A stretch of DNA of 64,000 nt from Salinimicrobium xinjiangense DSM 19287 (GTDB taxonomy: Bacteria; Bacteroidota; Bacteroidia; Flavobacteriales; Flavobacteriaceae). The position numbers were made by a program, and so were the translations under genes. The notes beneath the pieces were generated by a model. The model made no database searches. It was given only the letters and a program-made list of their open reading frames with translations, and was not told where the DNA came from. Below are positions 44,344 to 53,416 of the stretch, in pieces (position 1 is the first letter of the stretch; each line of letters begins with the position of its first letter). The stretch is taken from positions 152,453 through 216,452 of the forward strand of contig NZ_AUIG01000008.1 of the NCBI RefSeq assembly GCF_000423585.1, read 5' to 3'.

Positions 44344-45057
44344 CTAGTGCTGGGTATAATAACTATAATCTTTGAGTACTGTCTTAATGAACTGTAATGG
44401 TTTTTCTTCGGGAGTTACCTGTAAGAGCTCAGAAACTTTAGTGGAAAGACTGCCAATGACCCTGTAATTCGAACTTTGCAGGGAATTTCTATAGATCTCC
44501 TTTATTTCCCTCACATCCTTATCAGACAACATGGTGACCTGCGGATATACCGGCCTGTAATTTTCGGGAACATCCACCAGTATGGTTTGGTCCAGTCCCA
44601 CCCTTGCTTTTTCAGAAATTACGGTTGTTCCTGCCGCGAGATCTCCCAGCCGTTGTCCTTTCCCGTTTATTAATATAGTGACTACTGCCACACTACCACT
44701 GGTAATAGTAATATCTACGATCCTTAGAAGCCAGCGCACCAGGTAATTTGAAAAAGCAGGTTTTGAACCGTCCAGTTTCACAACACGGAGATCCAGCGCT
44801 GCTTTCCCCGGAGAACGGCCCTTCCAAAGACTCTCCCAAAGTAAAAAGTATAAAAGTAAAGGGAGGAGGATTACCGACATAAAAAGCCATTCTCTGCCTG
44901 CACTCACATTTAATCCCGACATCAACATCATCATCACCACTATATACGCCACCATTATAAGTCCGTCTATGAGATAAGCAAGAATGCGTTCTCCTATTCC
45001 CGCGACATTTTGGGTAATACTGATATTTTGAGCGGTTTCAATTTGAAAATTATCCAT
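44344..45057 (-). CDS. RDD-family membrane protein
   Basis: A 237-aa protein with the RDD signature AGIGERILAYLIDGLIM (about 20-37), helices near 28-50, 58-78 and 108-130, the SPGKAALDLRVVKLDG loop and a soluble C-terminal tail (about 145-237). RDD proteins are small membrane proteins of unknown or Na+/H+ antiport function. It is divergent (33 bp) from the SpoIIM gene; RDD and SpoIIM-type proteins commonly sit next to MoxR-DUF58 clusters, so it belongs to that gene set. Confidence 0.85.
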   Translation of the reverse strand: MDNFQIETAQNISITQNVAGIGERILAYLIDGLIMVAYIVVMMMLMSGLNVSAGREWLFMSVILLPLLLYFLLWESLWKGRSPGKAALDLRVVKLDGSKPAFSNYLVRWLLRIVDITITSGSVAVVTILINGKGQRLGDLAAGTTVISEKARVGLDQTILVDVPENYRPVYPQVTMLSDKDVREIKEIYRNSLQSSNYRVIGSLSTKVSELLQVTPEEKPLQFIKTVLKDYSYYTQH

Positions 45058-45090
45058 TTAATATGTTTCTTTGAGACAAACTAACTGAGA

Positions 45091-46065
45091 ATGCGCGAGG
45101 CTGCTTTCGTAAAGCAAAATAAGGATAAATGGCAAAGATTTGAAAGCGCCCTGGAAAATAATGCTCTTGTCGCGCCCAACGAGTTATCGGCACTATACCT
45201 GGAGGTTACAGACCACCTGGGTTACGCCCAGACGTTTTATCCAAACAGCAACACCTTCAGGTATCTCAATGGATTGGCATCCAGAGCTCATCAGAAGATC
45301 TACAGGAACAAGAAAGAATCAAAAAACAGATTTATAACCTTCTTTAGCGAGGAATTTCCGAAGGAATTCTACCATTACCATAAGCAGTTATTGCTGGCTT
45401 TTTTGGTTTTCGTACTGTTTGTGGCTGCAGGAAGTTTTTCAGCAGCCAGTGACGGGGCATTTGTAAGATCAATATTGGGAGATGCATACATCAACATGAC
45501 CCTGGAAAATATTGCCGTTGATGATCCAATGGCGGTTTATAAGAAAATGGGAGAAATGGAGATGTTCCTGGGAATTACGATCAATAATGTGAGGGTAGCT
45601 CTTATGGCCTTTGTTTTCGGGATCTTTGCAGGTTTGGGTACCTTGTTCATTGTGATGCAGAATGGAATCATGCTGGGTTCGTTTCAGTATTTTTTTTACG
45701 AGAAGGGACTCCTCTGGGAATCTGTAAGAACTATCTGGATCCATGGCACAATTGAGATTTCTGTTATCATTGTAGCAGCCTGTGCAGGATTGGTTGTGGG
45801 GAAAAGCATGCTGTTCCCCGGCACCTACAGCAGGCTTACGTCCTTTATACAGGGAGTAAAGGCAGGCCTTAAAATTGTTATAAGTACCATCCCTTTCTTT
45901 ATTATTGCAGGTTTTCTTGAAGGTTTCGTCACCAGACATACCCATATGCCCGATTGGCTCGCAATATTCATCATCCTTACCTCTTTCGCATTAATTCTAT
46001 TTTACTACATATATTATCCTATTTATTTAAACAGAAGACCTCCCAATGTCCACAACACCAATTGA
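45091..46065 (+). CDS. SpoIIM (stage II sporulation protein M)-like membrane protein
   Basis: A 324-aa protein: soluble helical N-terminus (1-90), then about five membrane helices. The conserved NNVRVALMAFVFGIFAGLGTLFIVMQNGIMLG stretch (about 167-198) and the WIHGTIEISVIIVAACAGLVVG segment are SpoIIM marks. The organism is not expected to sporulate; SpoIIM-like proteins in Gram-negative MoxR clusters are of unknown role. Its 3' end overlaps the next gene by 20 bp, so the cluster is tightly coupled. Confidence 0.85.
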   Translation: MREAAFVKQNKDKWQRFESALENNALVAPNELSALYLEVTDHLGYAQTFYPNSNTFRYLNGLASRAHQKIYRNKKESKNRFITFFSEEFPKEFYHYHKQLLLAFLVFVLFVAAGSFSAASDGAFVRSILGDAYINMTLENIAVDDPMAVYKKMGEMEMFLGITINNVRVALMAFVFGIFAGLGTLFIVMQNGIMLGSFQYFFYEKGLLWESVRTIWIHGTIEISVIIVAACAGLVVGKSMLFPGTYSRLTSFIQGVKAGLKIVISTIPFFIIAGFLEGFVTRHTHMPDWLAIFIILTSFALILFYYIYYPIYLNRRPPNVHNTN

Positions 46066-46912
46066 TTTCCGCCGGCACCGAGAGCTGGGGGATGTGATTT
46101 CCGATACATTCCAGTTTATCAGGCAAAACTTTAAGCCGCTTTTTAAAACAATTTTCAGGATAACGGGACCGGTGTTTGTCATCCTGCTTTTGGCGATTGG
46201 CTACTATTCCTATTTGGGAATGGATCTGCTCGAAAATCCATTTTTAAACGACACTGCAGAAGTAAATTTTGAAATGTATTTTATTGCCCTCTTTATTCTC
46301 TTCTCTTCTCTGCTTGCATTTTACGTTCTGCTTTACAATACCGTGCTCCACTTTATAAAAAGCTATATAGCCAATGCAGGAGTGGTTAATGAAATCGAGG
46401 TGTTCCATGGAGTTAAAAATAATTTTGGGAGCATGCTTGGTCTCCTGTTGATTGCAGGCTTTCTTACTGTGCTGGGGCTTTTATTATGTATTTTACCGGG
46501 TGTTTATCTCTGGGTGCCAATGGCCCTCAGTCCTTCAATTTTAATTTTTAGCGGCAAATCTGTTTTTGATTCCATTGGATATGCATTCGATCTAATAAAA
46601 AATAACTGGTGGAATACCTTTTTTACGCTATTCGTTATTACGATTTTGGTTTACATCATTGGTATGATCTTTCAATTTCCAATGATGATCTATATTTTTA
46701 TCAAAACCCTTACCACGTCTCACGAAGGCAGTGTAGCAAACCCGGCAGATATTGTTGACTGGGTTTATGTGTTCTTTAATGTAGTCTCATCCCTGTTCCA
46801 GTACCTGCTTTCTACAATTGTGGTGATTGCCACAGCTTTTATTTACTACAGCCTTGATGAGCAAAAAAATGCCACAGGATCTTATGAACGTATTTCTAAC
46901 CTGGGGTCTTAA
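46046..46912 (+). CDS. Unknown six-helix membrane protein of the MoxR cluster
   Basis: A 288-aa integral membrane protein with about six hydrophobic segments (near 37-55, 80-100, 130-160, 190-215, 240-270). The N-terminus RELGDVISDTFQFIRQNFKPLFK resembles membrane proteins of the glycerophosphoryl-diester-phosphodiesterase-domain type often seen in MoxR clusters. I cannot name a function. It overlaps the SpoIIM gene by 20 bp and is followed by the DUF4129 gene after 2 bp. Confidence 0.7.
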   Translation: MSTTPIDFRRHRELGDVISDTFQFIRQNFKPLFKTIFRITGPVFVILLLAIGYYSYLGMDLLENPFLNDTAEVNFEMYFIALFILFSSLLAFYVLLYNTVLHFIKSYIANAGVVNEIEVFHGVKNNFGSMLGLLLIAGFLTVLGLLLCILPGVYLWVPMALSPSILIFSGKSVFDSIGYAFDLIKNNWWNTFFTLFVITILVYIIGMIFQFPMMIYIFIKTLTTSHEGSVANPADIVDWVYVFFNVVSSLFQYLLSTIVVIATAFIYYSLDEQKNATGSYERISNLGS

Positions 46913-46914
46913 AA

Positions 46915-47661
46915 ATGGCAAAATTGTTTCTCTTTTTTTTCCTTGCATTCAGCTTCTTCGGAATTTCCGGAGGACCGGTTGCTGTGGTACAAACTGCTGA
47001 AACAGACCTTATACCTTTGGATTTTTCTGAAGAGACCATACAAAGCTTAAAGGAGGATCCTGATTTCAATTATTCTGAAGCAACGGCTGAAGATTCCTGG
47101 TGGACCCAATTCAAACGATATATCCGTCTCCAATGGCAGCAATTTCTCAACTGGCTTTTCGGGGACTACGAAGCTCCCCTCCTGCTGGCAATTTTCCTAG
47201 ACATTTTGCCATACCTGTTACTGGGCTTATTACTCACCTTAATGCTTTATCTCTTTTCAAAGATCAACCCCGGAAATTACCTTTTTGGAGCACCCGCCGA
47301 AGCTGAACTCCATTTCCAGGATGAAGAAAAGATCATAAGGACCAGAGACATAAAGAAATTGATTGAAAAGGCTGTTTCCAAAGAAGATTACAGAAGGGCG
47401 ATACGCTATCATTTCCTCTATATCCTACAGCAGCTCTCCCGAAGGGAGGTTGTTATCTACGACAGTGCTAAAACCGATGAAGATTACCTCAGTGAAATTG
47501 AAGATCCTGCTCTAAAATCACAGTTTATAAGAGTCAACAGAATCTACGATTTTGTGTGGTATGGAAACTTTGAAACTACTGCCGATGATTATTTGAAGAT
47601 TAAGAATGAATATCAAAAAACCGAACGTTTAATAGAGCCGCAACATGAGCAGGACTTATAA
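46915..47661 (+). CDS. DUF4129 domain protein
   Basis: A 248-aa protein with an N-terminal hydrophobic segment (probable signal or anchor), a second membrane helix (about 92-115, LLLAIFLDILPYLLLGLLLTLMLYLF) and a cytoplasmic DUF4129 domain (about 135-240: DIKKLIEKAVSKEDYRRAIRYHFLYILQQLSRREVV...FVWYGNFETTADDYLKI). DUF4129 occurs at the C-terminus of transglutaminase-like membrane proteins and in MoxR-DUF58 clusters. The transglutaminase part is absent here. It overlaps the next gene by 17 bp. Confidence 0.8.
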   Translation: MAKLFLFFFLAFSFFGISGGPVAVVQTAETDLIPLDFSEETIQSLKEDPDFNYSEATAEDSWWTQFKRYIRLQWQQFLNWLFGDYEAPLLLAIFLDILPYLLLGLLLTLMLYLFSKINPGNYLFGAPAEAELHFQDEEKIIRTRDIKKLIEKAVSKEDYRRAIRYHFLYILQQLSRREVVIYDSAKTDEDYLSEIEDPALKSQFIRVNRIYDFVWYGNFETTADDYLKIKNEYQKTERLIEPQHEQDL

Positions 47662-48844
47662 GATCACTCTCGCCTTCCTGGTGCTGCTCCTGGTAACGCT
47701 TACCTGGCTGGAAGCAAATGAACCACAGCCGGTGAACTGGAGCCCCAGCTATTCGGCTTTAGATAAAATTCCACTAGGTACTAAAGTACTTTATGAGAAT
47801 CTGCAGGAGCAGGATATGAATATAGAGGGAGTCAATGTTCCTCCTTTTGAATTTTTGGAGGATACCACTATTACAGGCACCTATTTCTTCCTGAATAACA
47901 ATCTCGCTATTGACGACAACGAATTAAAGAAACTATGGAGATGGGTAGAGCGAGGGAATACGGTCTTCTTAATTGCTGAAAATTTCAGTAAAAACATATT
48001 GGACACTCTTGATCTGAAGACGGAAATACTGGTGCCTACAGAAGGAATCTCGTCAAAACCTTTGCTGAATCTGACTCATCCAGATCTTAAAAATCCGAAG
48101 CCTTTCCTTTTTGACAAAGAAACTTATCAGGCTGTTTTTTCAATTCCGGATACGCTTCCCCGGGACACCCTGGGGACGACACAGCTAAAGGGAGCTTCAG
48201 AAGAAATTGAAGATCCACATATCAACTTTTTGAGAGATACTGTGGGTAAAGGAAGCGTCTACCTGCATTTGATGCCGAAAGCCTTCAGTAATTATTTCCT
48301 TCTGCAGGAAAAAAATCATGAATACGTGGAGAGGGTTCTTGCCTATATTCCTGCTCAAAAAACCCTCTTTTGGGACCATTATTATAAAACCGGAAAAACC
48401 TTCCATACCTCACCGCTGTTCGTCATTCTCAAAAGTAAAGCGCTGCGCTGGGCCTATTATTTTGTGATCATTGGAAGTATTTTATTTGTCATCTTTGAAG
48501 GAAAAAGGAAGCAAAGAAGTATCCCTGTAATAAAGCCTCTAAGGAATCAAACACTCGATTTCACCCGTACTATCGCAGGCTTGTACCTGGACAGAGGTGA
48601 TCATAAAAGTATAACTTCCAAAAAGATTGCCTTATTTTTGGAATACGTACGCTCCCACTACAGAATTTCAACAGAGAATGTCAATGATGCTTTCTTTCAG
48701 CGATTGGCAGCATTAAGCGACAACCCTGTGGAAGAAGTAAAGGAGTTATGGCAGTTCATGGGCCGACTGGAAAAGCAAAATAAGGTCACCAAAGAAGAAC
48801 TGCTGCAGTTGAATAAAGCGATGAAGGCCTTTAAACACAATTAA
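47645..48844 (+). CDS. DUF4350 domain membrane protein
   Basis: A 399-aa protein with an N-terminal membrane helix (about 5-20), an extracytoplasmic DUF4350 domain (about 30-240: YSALDKIPLGTKVLYENLQEQ, RGNTVFLIAENFS, GKGSVYLHLMPKAFSNYFLLQ) that resembles a glutamine-amidotransferase-like fold without visible catalytic Cys, a second helix (about 262-278) and a cytoplasmic helical tail. It is seen with MoxR/DUF58 in many bacteria and has no known function. Its stop codon directly touches the MoxR start. Confidence 0.75.
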   Translation: MSRTYKITLAFLVLLLVTLTWLEANEPQPVNWSPSYSALDKIPLGTKVLYENLQEQDMNIEGVNVPPFEFLEDTTITGTYFFLNNNLAIDDNELKKLWRWVERGNTVFLIAENFSKNILDTLDLKTEILVPTEGISSKPLLNLTHPDLKNPKPFLFDKETYQAVFSIPDTLPRDTLGTTQLKGASEEIEDPHINFLRDTVGKGSVYLHLMPKAFSNYFLLQEKNHEYVERVLAYIPAQKTLFWDHYYKTGKTFHTSPLFVILKSKALRWAYYFVIIGSILFVIFEGKRKQRSIPVIKPLRNQTLDFTRTIAGLYLDRGDHKSITSKKIALFLEYVRSHYRISTENVNDAFFQRLAALSDNPVEEVKELWQFMGRLEKQNKVTKEELLQLNKAMKAFKHN

Positions 48845-49843
48845 ATGGAAAACGAAGAAACAAGAAACGAGGAGATAACTTTCGAGAATAGAATTCCCCT
48901 GGAGGAATTGAAGTCGGCCGTAGAAAGCCTGAAAGCTCAGCTCTCAAAGATCATCATAGGGCAGCAGAAGTTCATTGACCTGTTGATCGTAGGTTTGCTT
49001 GCGGACGGGCATGTACTTATTGAGGGTGTTCCGGGAGTGGCCAAGACCATTACAGCCAAATTATTCGCAAAAACGCTTAAAACCGACTTCAGCCGCATCC
49101 AGTTCACCCCCGATCTTATGCCGAGCGACGTGCTGGGAACTTCTGTACTCAATGCAAAAACCTCCGACTTTGAATTTAAACCCGGTCCCATTTTTTCGAA
49201 CATTGTCCTGATTGACGAGATCAACCGGGCTCCGGCAAAGACACAGGCTGCCCTTTTCGAGGTCATGGAAGAAAGACAGATCACCATTGATGGAAAGCAG
49301 CATGTGATGGAATTGCCGTTCATGGTGATCGCCACTCAGAATCCCATTGAACAGGAAGGAACCTATTCCCTTCCCGAAGCACAACTGGACCGTTTTATTT
49401 TCAAGATCAAGGTCAATTATCCCGAATTGGCCGAAGAAGTAATGATCCTGCAAACGCATCACGAACGGCAGGGAGTTGCACCTCAAACGAAAATTGAAGC
49501 GGTGCTCGATCCGGAAAAATTACAGGCGCTTCGTTCCCAGATTCAGGGAATAAGGGTAGAAAAAAAGCTGCTTAACTATATAGCCGAAATTGTAAGCAAG
49601 ACCAGGAATCATCCGCATTTATATCTGGGAGCTTCTCCCCGTGCTTCTATTGCGATCATGAATGCTTCCAAGGCTGTTGCCGCGGTAGATGGTAGGGATT
49701 TCGTCATTCCCGAGGACATTAAAAGAGTTTTGGAACCGGTACTGGGACATCGTATTATCCTCTCCCCCGAAAGAGAAATGGAAGGTAGCACCACATCAAG
49801 TGTAATTGAGATGATCACCCATTCAGTAGAAATCCCGAGATAA
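48845..49843 (+). CDS. MoxR-family AAA+ ATPase
   Basis: A 332-aa cytoplasmic ATPase with Walker A GVPGVAKT (61-68), Walker B VLIDEINRAP, the MoxR segment FEVMEERQITIDG, sensor region ATQNPIEQEGTYSLPEAQLDRF and a C-terminal lid (ASPRASIAIMNASKAVA). MoxR ATPases act as chaperones that activate partner complexes, usually with VWA or DUF58 proteins. The next gene encodes a DUF58 protein 1 bp downstream, so they likely work together at the membrane. Confidence 0.93.
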   Translation: MENEETRNEEITFENRIPLEELKSAVESLKAQLSKIIIGQQKFIDLLIVGLLADGHVLIEGVPGVAKTITAKLFAKTLKTDFSRIQFTPDLMPSDVLGTSVLNAKTSDFEFKPGPIFSNIVLIDEINRAPAKTQAALFEVMEERQITIDGKQHVMELPFMVIATQNPIEQEGTYSLPEAQLDRFIFKIKVNYPELAEEVMILQTHHERQGVAPQTKIEAVLDPEKLQALRSQIQGIRVEKKLLNYIAEIVSKTRNHPHLYLGASPRASIAIMNASKAVAAVDGRDFVIPEDIKRVLEPVLGHRIILSPEREMEGSTTSSVIEMITHSVEIPR

Positions 49844-49844
49844 A

Positions 49845-51176
49845 TTGTTAAGCTTCTTTAAGTCGTTATACCTGCATCAGCGCTTCTTTGTTGTCATCTT
49901 TTCGCTGGCGACAGGATTCCTGTTTTCCTATTGGCTTGAATGGCTATACCCTGTTCTATGGATTCTTACCATTATCTTTTTCCTTATCGTCCTGGCAGAT
50001 ATTGTAGTACTCTTTAAAAGCAAAGGAGTTTCGGCAGAAAGAATCCTTCCGGATAAGTTCTCAAACAGTGACGAGAATGAGGTGCAGGTGAGTCTGCATA
50101 ACAACTATGGTTTTTCAGCAACTTTTGAAGTCATTGATGAGATTCCTGTACAGTTTCAAAAAAGGGATTTTTCGAAGCTCTTAAAAATTCCCGGGCGTAG
50201 CTCCTCTACCTTTAGCTACAATTTAAGACCGGTGGAGCGCGGCGAATATTATTTTGGTAACCTGAACGTTTTCGCTTCAACTCCGCTCAGGCTCGCAAGG
50301 CGCCGCAAGAAATTCGGAAAAGAACAGATGGTCAAAGTATATCCGTCTTTTATACAGATGAAACAACAAGACTTTTTGGCCATCGACCGGAAGATCCCTC
50401 AGCCCGGACTGAAGAAGATCAGGAAGATTGGGCACACGATGGAATTCGAGCAGATAAAAGATTATGTGTTAGGAGATGATATTCGCAGTATCAACTGGAA
50501 AGCCACTGCCAAACAGGGAGATCTCATGGTCAATCAATACCAGGATGAAAGGTCGCAACCCGTTTATTCTGTAATCGACAGCGGCCGAACCATGAAAATG
50601 CCGTTCAAGCAATTAAAACTTCTGGATTATGCAATAAATTCGGCTCTGGCTTTCTCTAACATTGCATTGAAGAAGAAAGACAAGGCAGGTCTCATCAGCT
50701 TTTCAAATAAGCTGGAGCATATGGTGCCGGCAAGTTCGAAAAAAGCTCATTTAAACCTGTTGCTGGACAAGCTATACAACATTGACACCCAGTTCAAAGA
50801 TTCAGATTTCGGATTGCTGTTTACTCACGTAAACAGGCGACTGGCACAGAGAAGTCTGCTCCTGCTATACACCAACTTTGAGCACCTGAGTGCTTTACAT
50901 CGCCAATTACCTTACCTGCTTGCGCTCGCACGAAAGCATCTCCTGGTAGTTATATTTTTCGAGAATACAGAACTGGAGACTTTCATTCACAGTGATGCCA
51001 GAAAGGTAGGGGAAATATTCGATCAGGCGATTGCAGAGCAGTTTAGCTATGACAAGCGGTTAATGGTAAGAGAGCTTCAGAAACATGGGATCCAGACCAT
51101 TCTCACCAAACCAGAAGATCTCACTGTCAATACCATCAACAAATACCTGGAGATTAAAAAAAGGGGAATATTGTAA
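49845..51176 (+). CDS. DUF58 domain protein, MoxR partner
   Basis: A 443-aa protein with two N-terminal membrane helices (about 12-29, 33-52), a beta-sandwich, then DUF58 (about 190-300: EFEQIKDYVLGDDIRSINWKATAKQGDLMVNQYQDE) and a VWA-like core with DSGRTM as the incomplete MIDAS motif. The start is TTG (49845) placed 1 bp after the MoxR stop; no ATG fits before the first helix. It is the last gene of the cluster that begins at 45091. DUF58 proteins are the usual targets of MoxR ATPases; the biological output (envelope integrity, stress tolerance) is not settled for flavobacteria. Confidence 0.88.
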   Translation: MLSFFKSLYLHQRFFVVIFSLATGFLFSYWLEWLYPVLWILTIIFFLIVLADIVVLFKSKGVSAERILPDKFSNSDENEVQVSLHNNYGFSATFEVIDEIPVQFQKRDFSKLLKIPGRSSSTFSYNLRPVERGEYYFGNLNVFASTPLRLARRRKKFGKEQMVKVYPSFIQMKQQDFLAIDRKIPQPGLKKIRKIGHTMEFEQIKDYVLGDDIRSINWKATAKQGDLMVNQYQDERSQPVYSVIDSGRTMKMPFKQLKLLDYAINSALAFSNIALKKKDKAGLISFSNKLEHMVPASSKKAHLNLLLDKLYNIDTQFKDSDFGLLFTHVNRRLAQRSLLLLYTNFEHLSALHRQLPYLLALARKHLLVVIFFENTELETFIHSDARKVGEIFDQAIAEQFSYDKRLMVRELQKHGIQTILTKPEDLTVNTINKYLEIKKRGIL

Positions 51177-51239
51177 TGGTTTAGGTTTCCTTTTTGCTAC
51201 GAATTCACGAATTGTTTTTCATGATTGCCTAGAAGAATA

Positions 51240-51281
51240 TTGGAATTTAGAACTTGGAATTTGGTGCTTGGAATTTGGTGC
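51240..51281. repeat. Heptad tandem repeat (6 x 7 bp) between DUF58 and photolyase genes
   Basis: Units TTGGAAT, TTAGAAC, TTGGAAT, TTGGTGC, TTGGAAT, TTGGTGC. It lies in the 174-bp gap between two converging genes. Confidence 0.75.
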
Positions 51282-51350
51282 TTTTGCTCCCTTTGAATAG
51301 CTATAGGCTTGCAATACATCTTTACTGCCAACTAATCAGCGCACCGGCTA

Positions 51351-52664
51351 CTAAAAATCCAGTGCCCTACGGTAAGTTTCCAGTGCCCTCGCCCGTGCGA
51401 ACTTATGTTCTACGACAGGTTCGATATATCCCGGCCTGAAGTCCTTGATCCACTTCTTTACATATTTTAATTCCGGATCAAATTTCTTCATCTGGGAATC
51501 CGGATTGAAGATCCGGAAATAAGGCGCAGAATCGCAACCGGTTCCGGCAGCCCATTGCCAGTTTCCATTATTGGAAGCAAGTTCGTAATCGAGAAGTTTT
51601 CCGGCGAAATAAGCTTCTCCCCAGCGCCAATCGATTAATAAATGTTTGGTGAGAAAGCCGGCAACAACCATCCGCACTCTGTTGTGCATCCAGCCTGTTT
51701 CATTGAGCTGGCGCATTCCTGCATCAACCAGGGGGTAACCTGTTTCTCCCTTACACCAAAACTCAAATTCTTTTTCATTGTTACGCCATGGAATACGGTT
51801 GTATTTGCTTCGGAAGTTTTCATGCTCCACATGTGGAAAATGCCAGAGGATCATCATAAAAAATTCCCTCCAAATAAGCTCATTCAGCCAGGTTTCATTC
51901 TGCTCAAGAGCCTGCTTTACAAGATGCCGAATACTTATGGCACCAAACCTGAGATGTACTCCCGCCATACTTGTTCCGTTCACCCCCGGATTATCCCGGG
52001 TATTGTGGTAGTTTTTTATCAGCCCTTCTGATAGATCTATTTCAGGAACATCTTTATCTACAGGTTCGAAACCTATTGCTTCCAAGGAAAGGAACTCCTT
52101 TGGCTGAATTTTCAGAAGTTCATCTAATAACTTTTCAGAAGGATAATCCGGCACCCCTTCAAGATGAAGCCTATGCTTCCATTGTTTTGAATAGGGAGTA
52201 AAAACAGTATAAGGAGTACCATCTTGTTTTAAAACATCATCCTTCTCAAAAAGCACCTGATCTTTAAAAGTGGTAAATGCTATTCCTTTTTCTGCTAAAA
52301 GAGCCGCCACTTCCCCATCTCTTTTACGGGCGTAGGGTTCATAATCGTGATTAGCGAAGACTTCTTTTACCCCGTACTCAAAAATGAGCTTTTGAAATGC
52401 CCATTTTGGAAGGTCATGTAGCACAAGAAGTGAAGAACCCTTTTTGCGAAGCTGTTCGTTTAATTTTTTTAACCTTCGGTGAATAAATGCAACTCTGCTA
52501 TCCTTTTTGTTGGGTAAGGTGTCAAGAATTGCAGGATCAAAAATAAATATCACCAGCACCGGAAATCCACTTTTCAGAGCGTGATAAAATGCAGAATTAT
52601 CCTCAAGCCGAAGATCTCTGCGAAGCCAGCAGACTGCTATATCCTCGTCTAAAGTTTTTCCCAC
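51351..52664 (-). CDS. phrB: Deoxyribodipyrimidine photolyase (cryptochrome/photolyase family)
   Basis: A 437-aa FAD enzyme that repairs UV-made pyrimidine dimers with blue light. The N-terminal antenna domain begins VCWLRRDLRLEDNSAFYHAL; the FAD domain shows ELIWREFFMMILWHFP, GWMHNRVRMVVAGFLTKHLLIDWRWGE and LLDYELASNNGNWQWAAGTGCDSAPYFRIFNP. These fit class I CPD photolyases. It is the last gene of the light-response operon and overlaps the TspO-like gene by 16 bp, which fits joint control with carotenoid synthesis. Confidence 0.93.
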   Translation of the reverse strand: MGKTLDEDIAVCWLRRDLRLEDNSAFYHALKSGFPVLVIFIFDPAILDTLPNKKDSRVAFIHRRLKKLNEQLRKKGSSLLVLHDLPKWAFQKLIFEYGVKEVFANHDYEPYARKRDGEVAALLAEKGIAFTTFKDQVLFEKDDVLKQDGTPYTVFTPYSKQWKHRLHLEGVPDYPSEKLLDELLKIQPKEFLSLEAIGFEPVDKDVPEIDLSEGLIKNYHNTRDNPGVNGTSMAGVHLRFGAISIRHLVKQALEQNETWLNELIWREFFMMILWHFPHVEHENFRSKYNRIPWRNNEKEFEFWCKGETGYPLVDAGMRQLNETGWMHNRVRMVVAGFLTKHLLIDWRWGEAYFAGKLLDYELASNNGNWQWAAGTGCDSAPYFRIFNPDSQMKKFDPELKYVKKWIKDFRPGYIEPVVEHKFARARALETYRRALDF

Positions 52665-53416
52665 GGAGAATATTCTTTGTTCTTATACCCGTGAATACCA
52701 CTGCTAATTACCAGTATGCCTGCCGCTATTATAGCGGTTAAAAAGATGGTTTCATGCTCACCTCTGTTGGCAATGCCAACTGCTACTAATCCCCAGGCTC
52801 CTACAAGTGCAAATTCTCTCATATTTCGGGTCCAGGTGATAAGGAGGTTGATTATTAAAGCAGCTCCAATCATTATCAGCGTCCAGGTTGCTTCAGCAAG
52901 GCCAGCTCCGCCCCAGCCTATTGAGGTAAGCCAGGCGGCAGTATTAGCAATTAGGGCAACTGTGATCCAGCCGGAATAAAAGGAAAAAGGCCACCAAAGG
53001 AAAGCAATTACAGAGAGAGGCTCATCATCCAGTTCCATCCTCGTGCGCAGAATGATCATGATCAGCGAGATTAAAAGCAAAGCCATGATAAGTACCGAAA
53101 GCCCCGTAAGATGATGAAGCCAGGCAAAGATCCAGGCAATGTTCAAGCCGCAGGAGATCACAAACCACCAACCTGCTTTTGCAACCATTTCCCTCCCCTT
53201 TTTACTCATTATCTGGAAAACTACAAATCCTGCTAAAGCAAGATAGATCAGGCCCCAGATGGAGAAGGCATATCCCGCCGGAGTAAAAAGATTTTCATAT
53301 TCCGCAGAAACACTGCCCATTGTCTCACCATTGATCAAACCCGTATTAGAAAGATAACTAACCACGATCATGAGAAGAAAAGCTACAATATTGGATATCT
53401 GTAAAGTCCTGATCAT
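52649..53416 (-). CDS. TspO/MBR-related tryptophan-rich membrane protein
   Basis: A 255-aa membrane protein, longer than classical TspO (about 160 aa). It has seven to eight hydrophobic segments and the typical FTPAGYAFSIWGLIYLAL and WPFSFYSGWITVALIAN motifs. TspO proteins bind porphyrins and affect tetrapyrrole and light responses in phototrophs. Its place between lycopene cyclase and photolyase supports a role in photooxidative protection; that is inference. It overlaps the photolyase gene by 16 bp and the cyclase by 4 bp. Confidence 0.8.
   Translation of the reverse strand: MIRTLQISNIVAFLLMIVVSYLSNTGLINGETMGSVSAEYENLFTPAGYAFSIWGLIYLALAGFVVFQIMSKKGREMVAKAGWWFVISCGLNIAWIFAWLHHLTGLSVLIMALLLISLIMIILRTRMELDDEPLSVIAFLWWPFSFYSGWITVALIANTAAWLTSIGWGGAGLAEATWTLIMIGAALIINLLITWTRNMREFALVGAWGLVAVGIANRGEHETIFLTAIIAAGILVISSGIHGYKNKEYSPWEKL

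Noticed and set aside
45469..45945. 158-aa minus-strand frame
   Set aside because: Shadow of the SpoIIM gene; no signal, helices or family motif.
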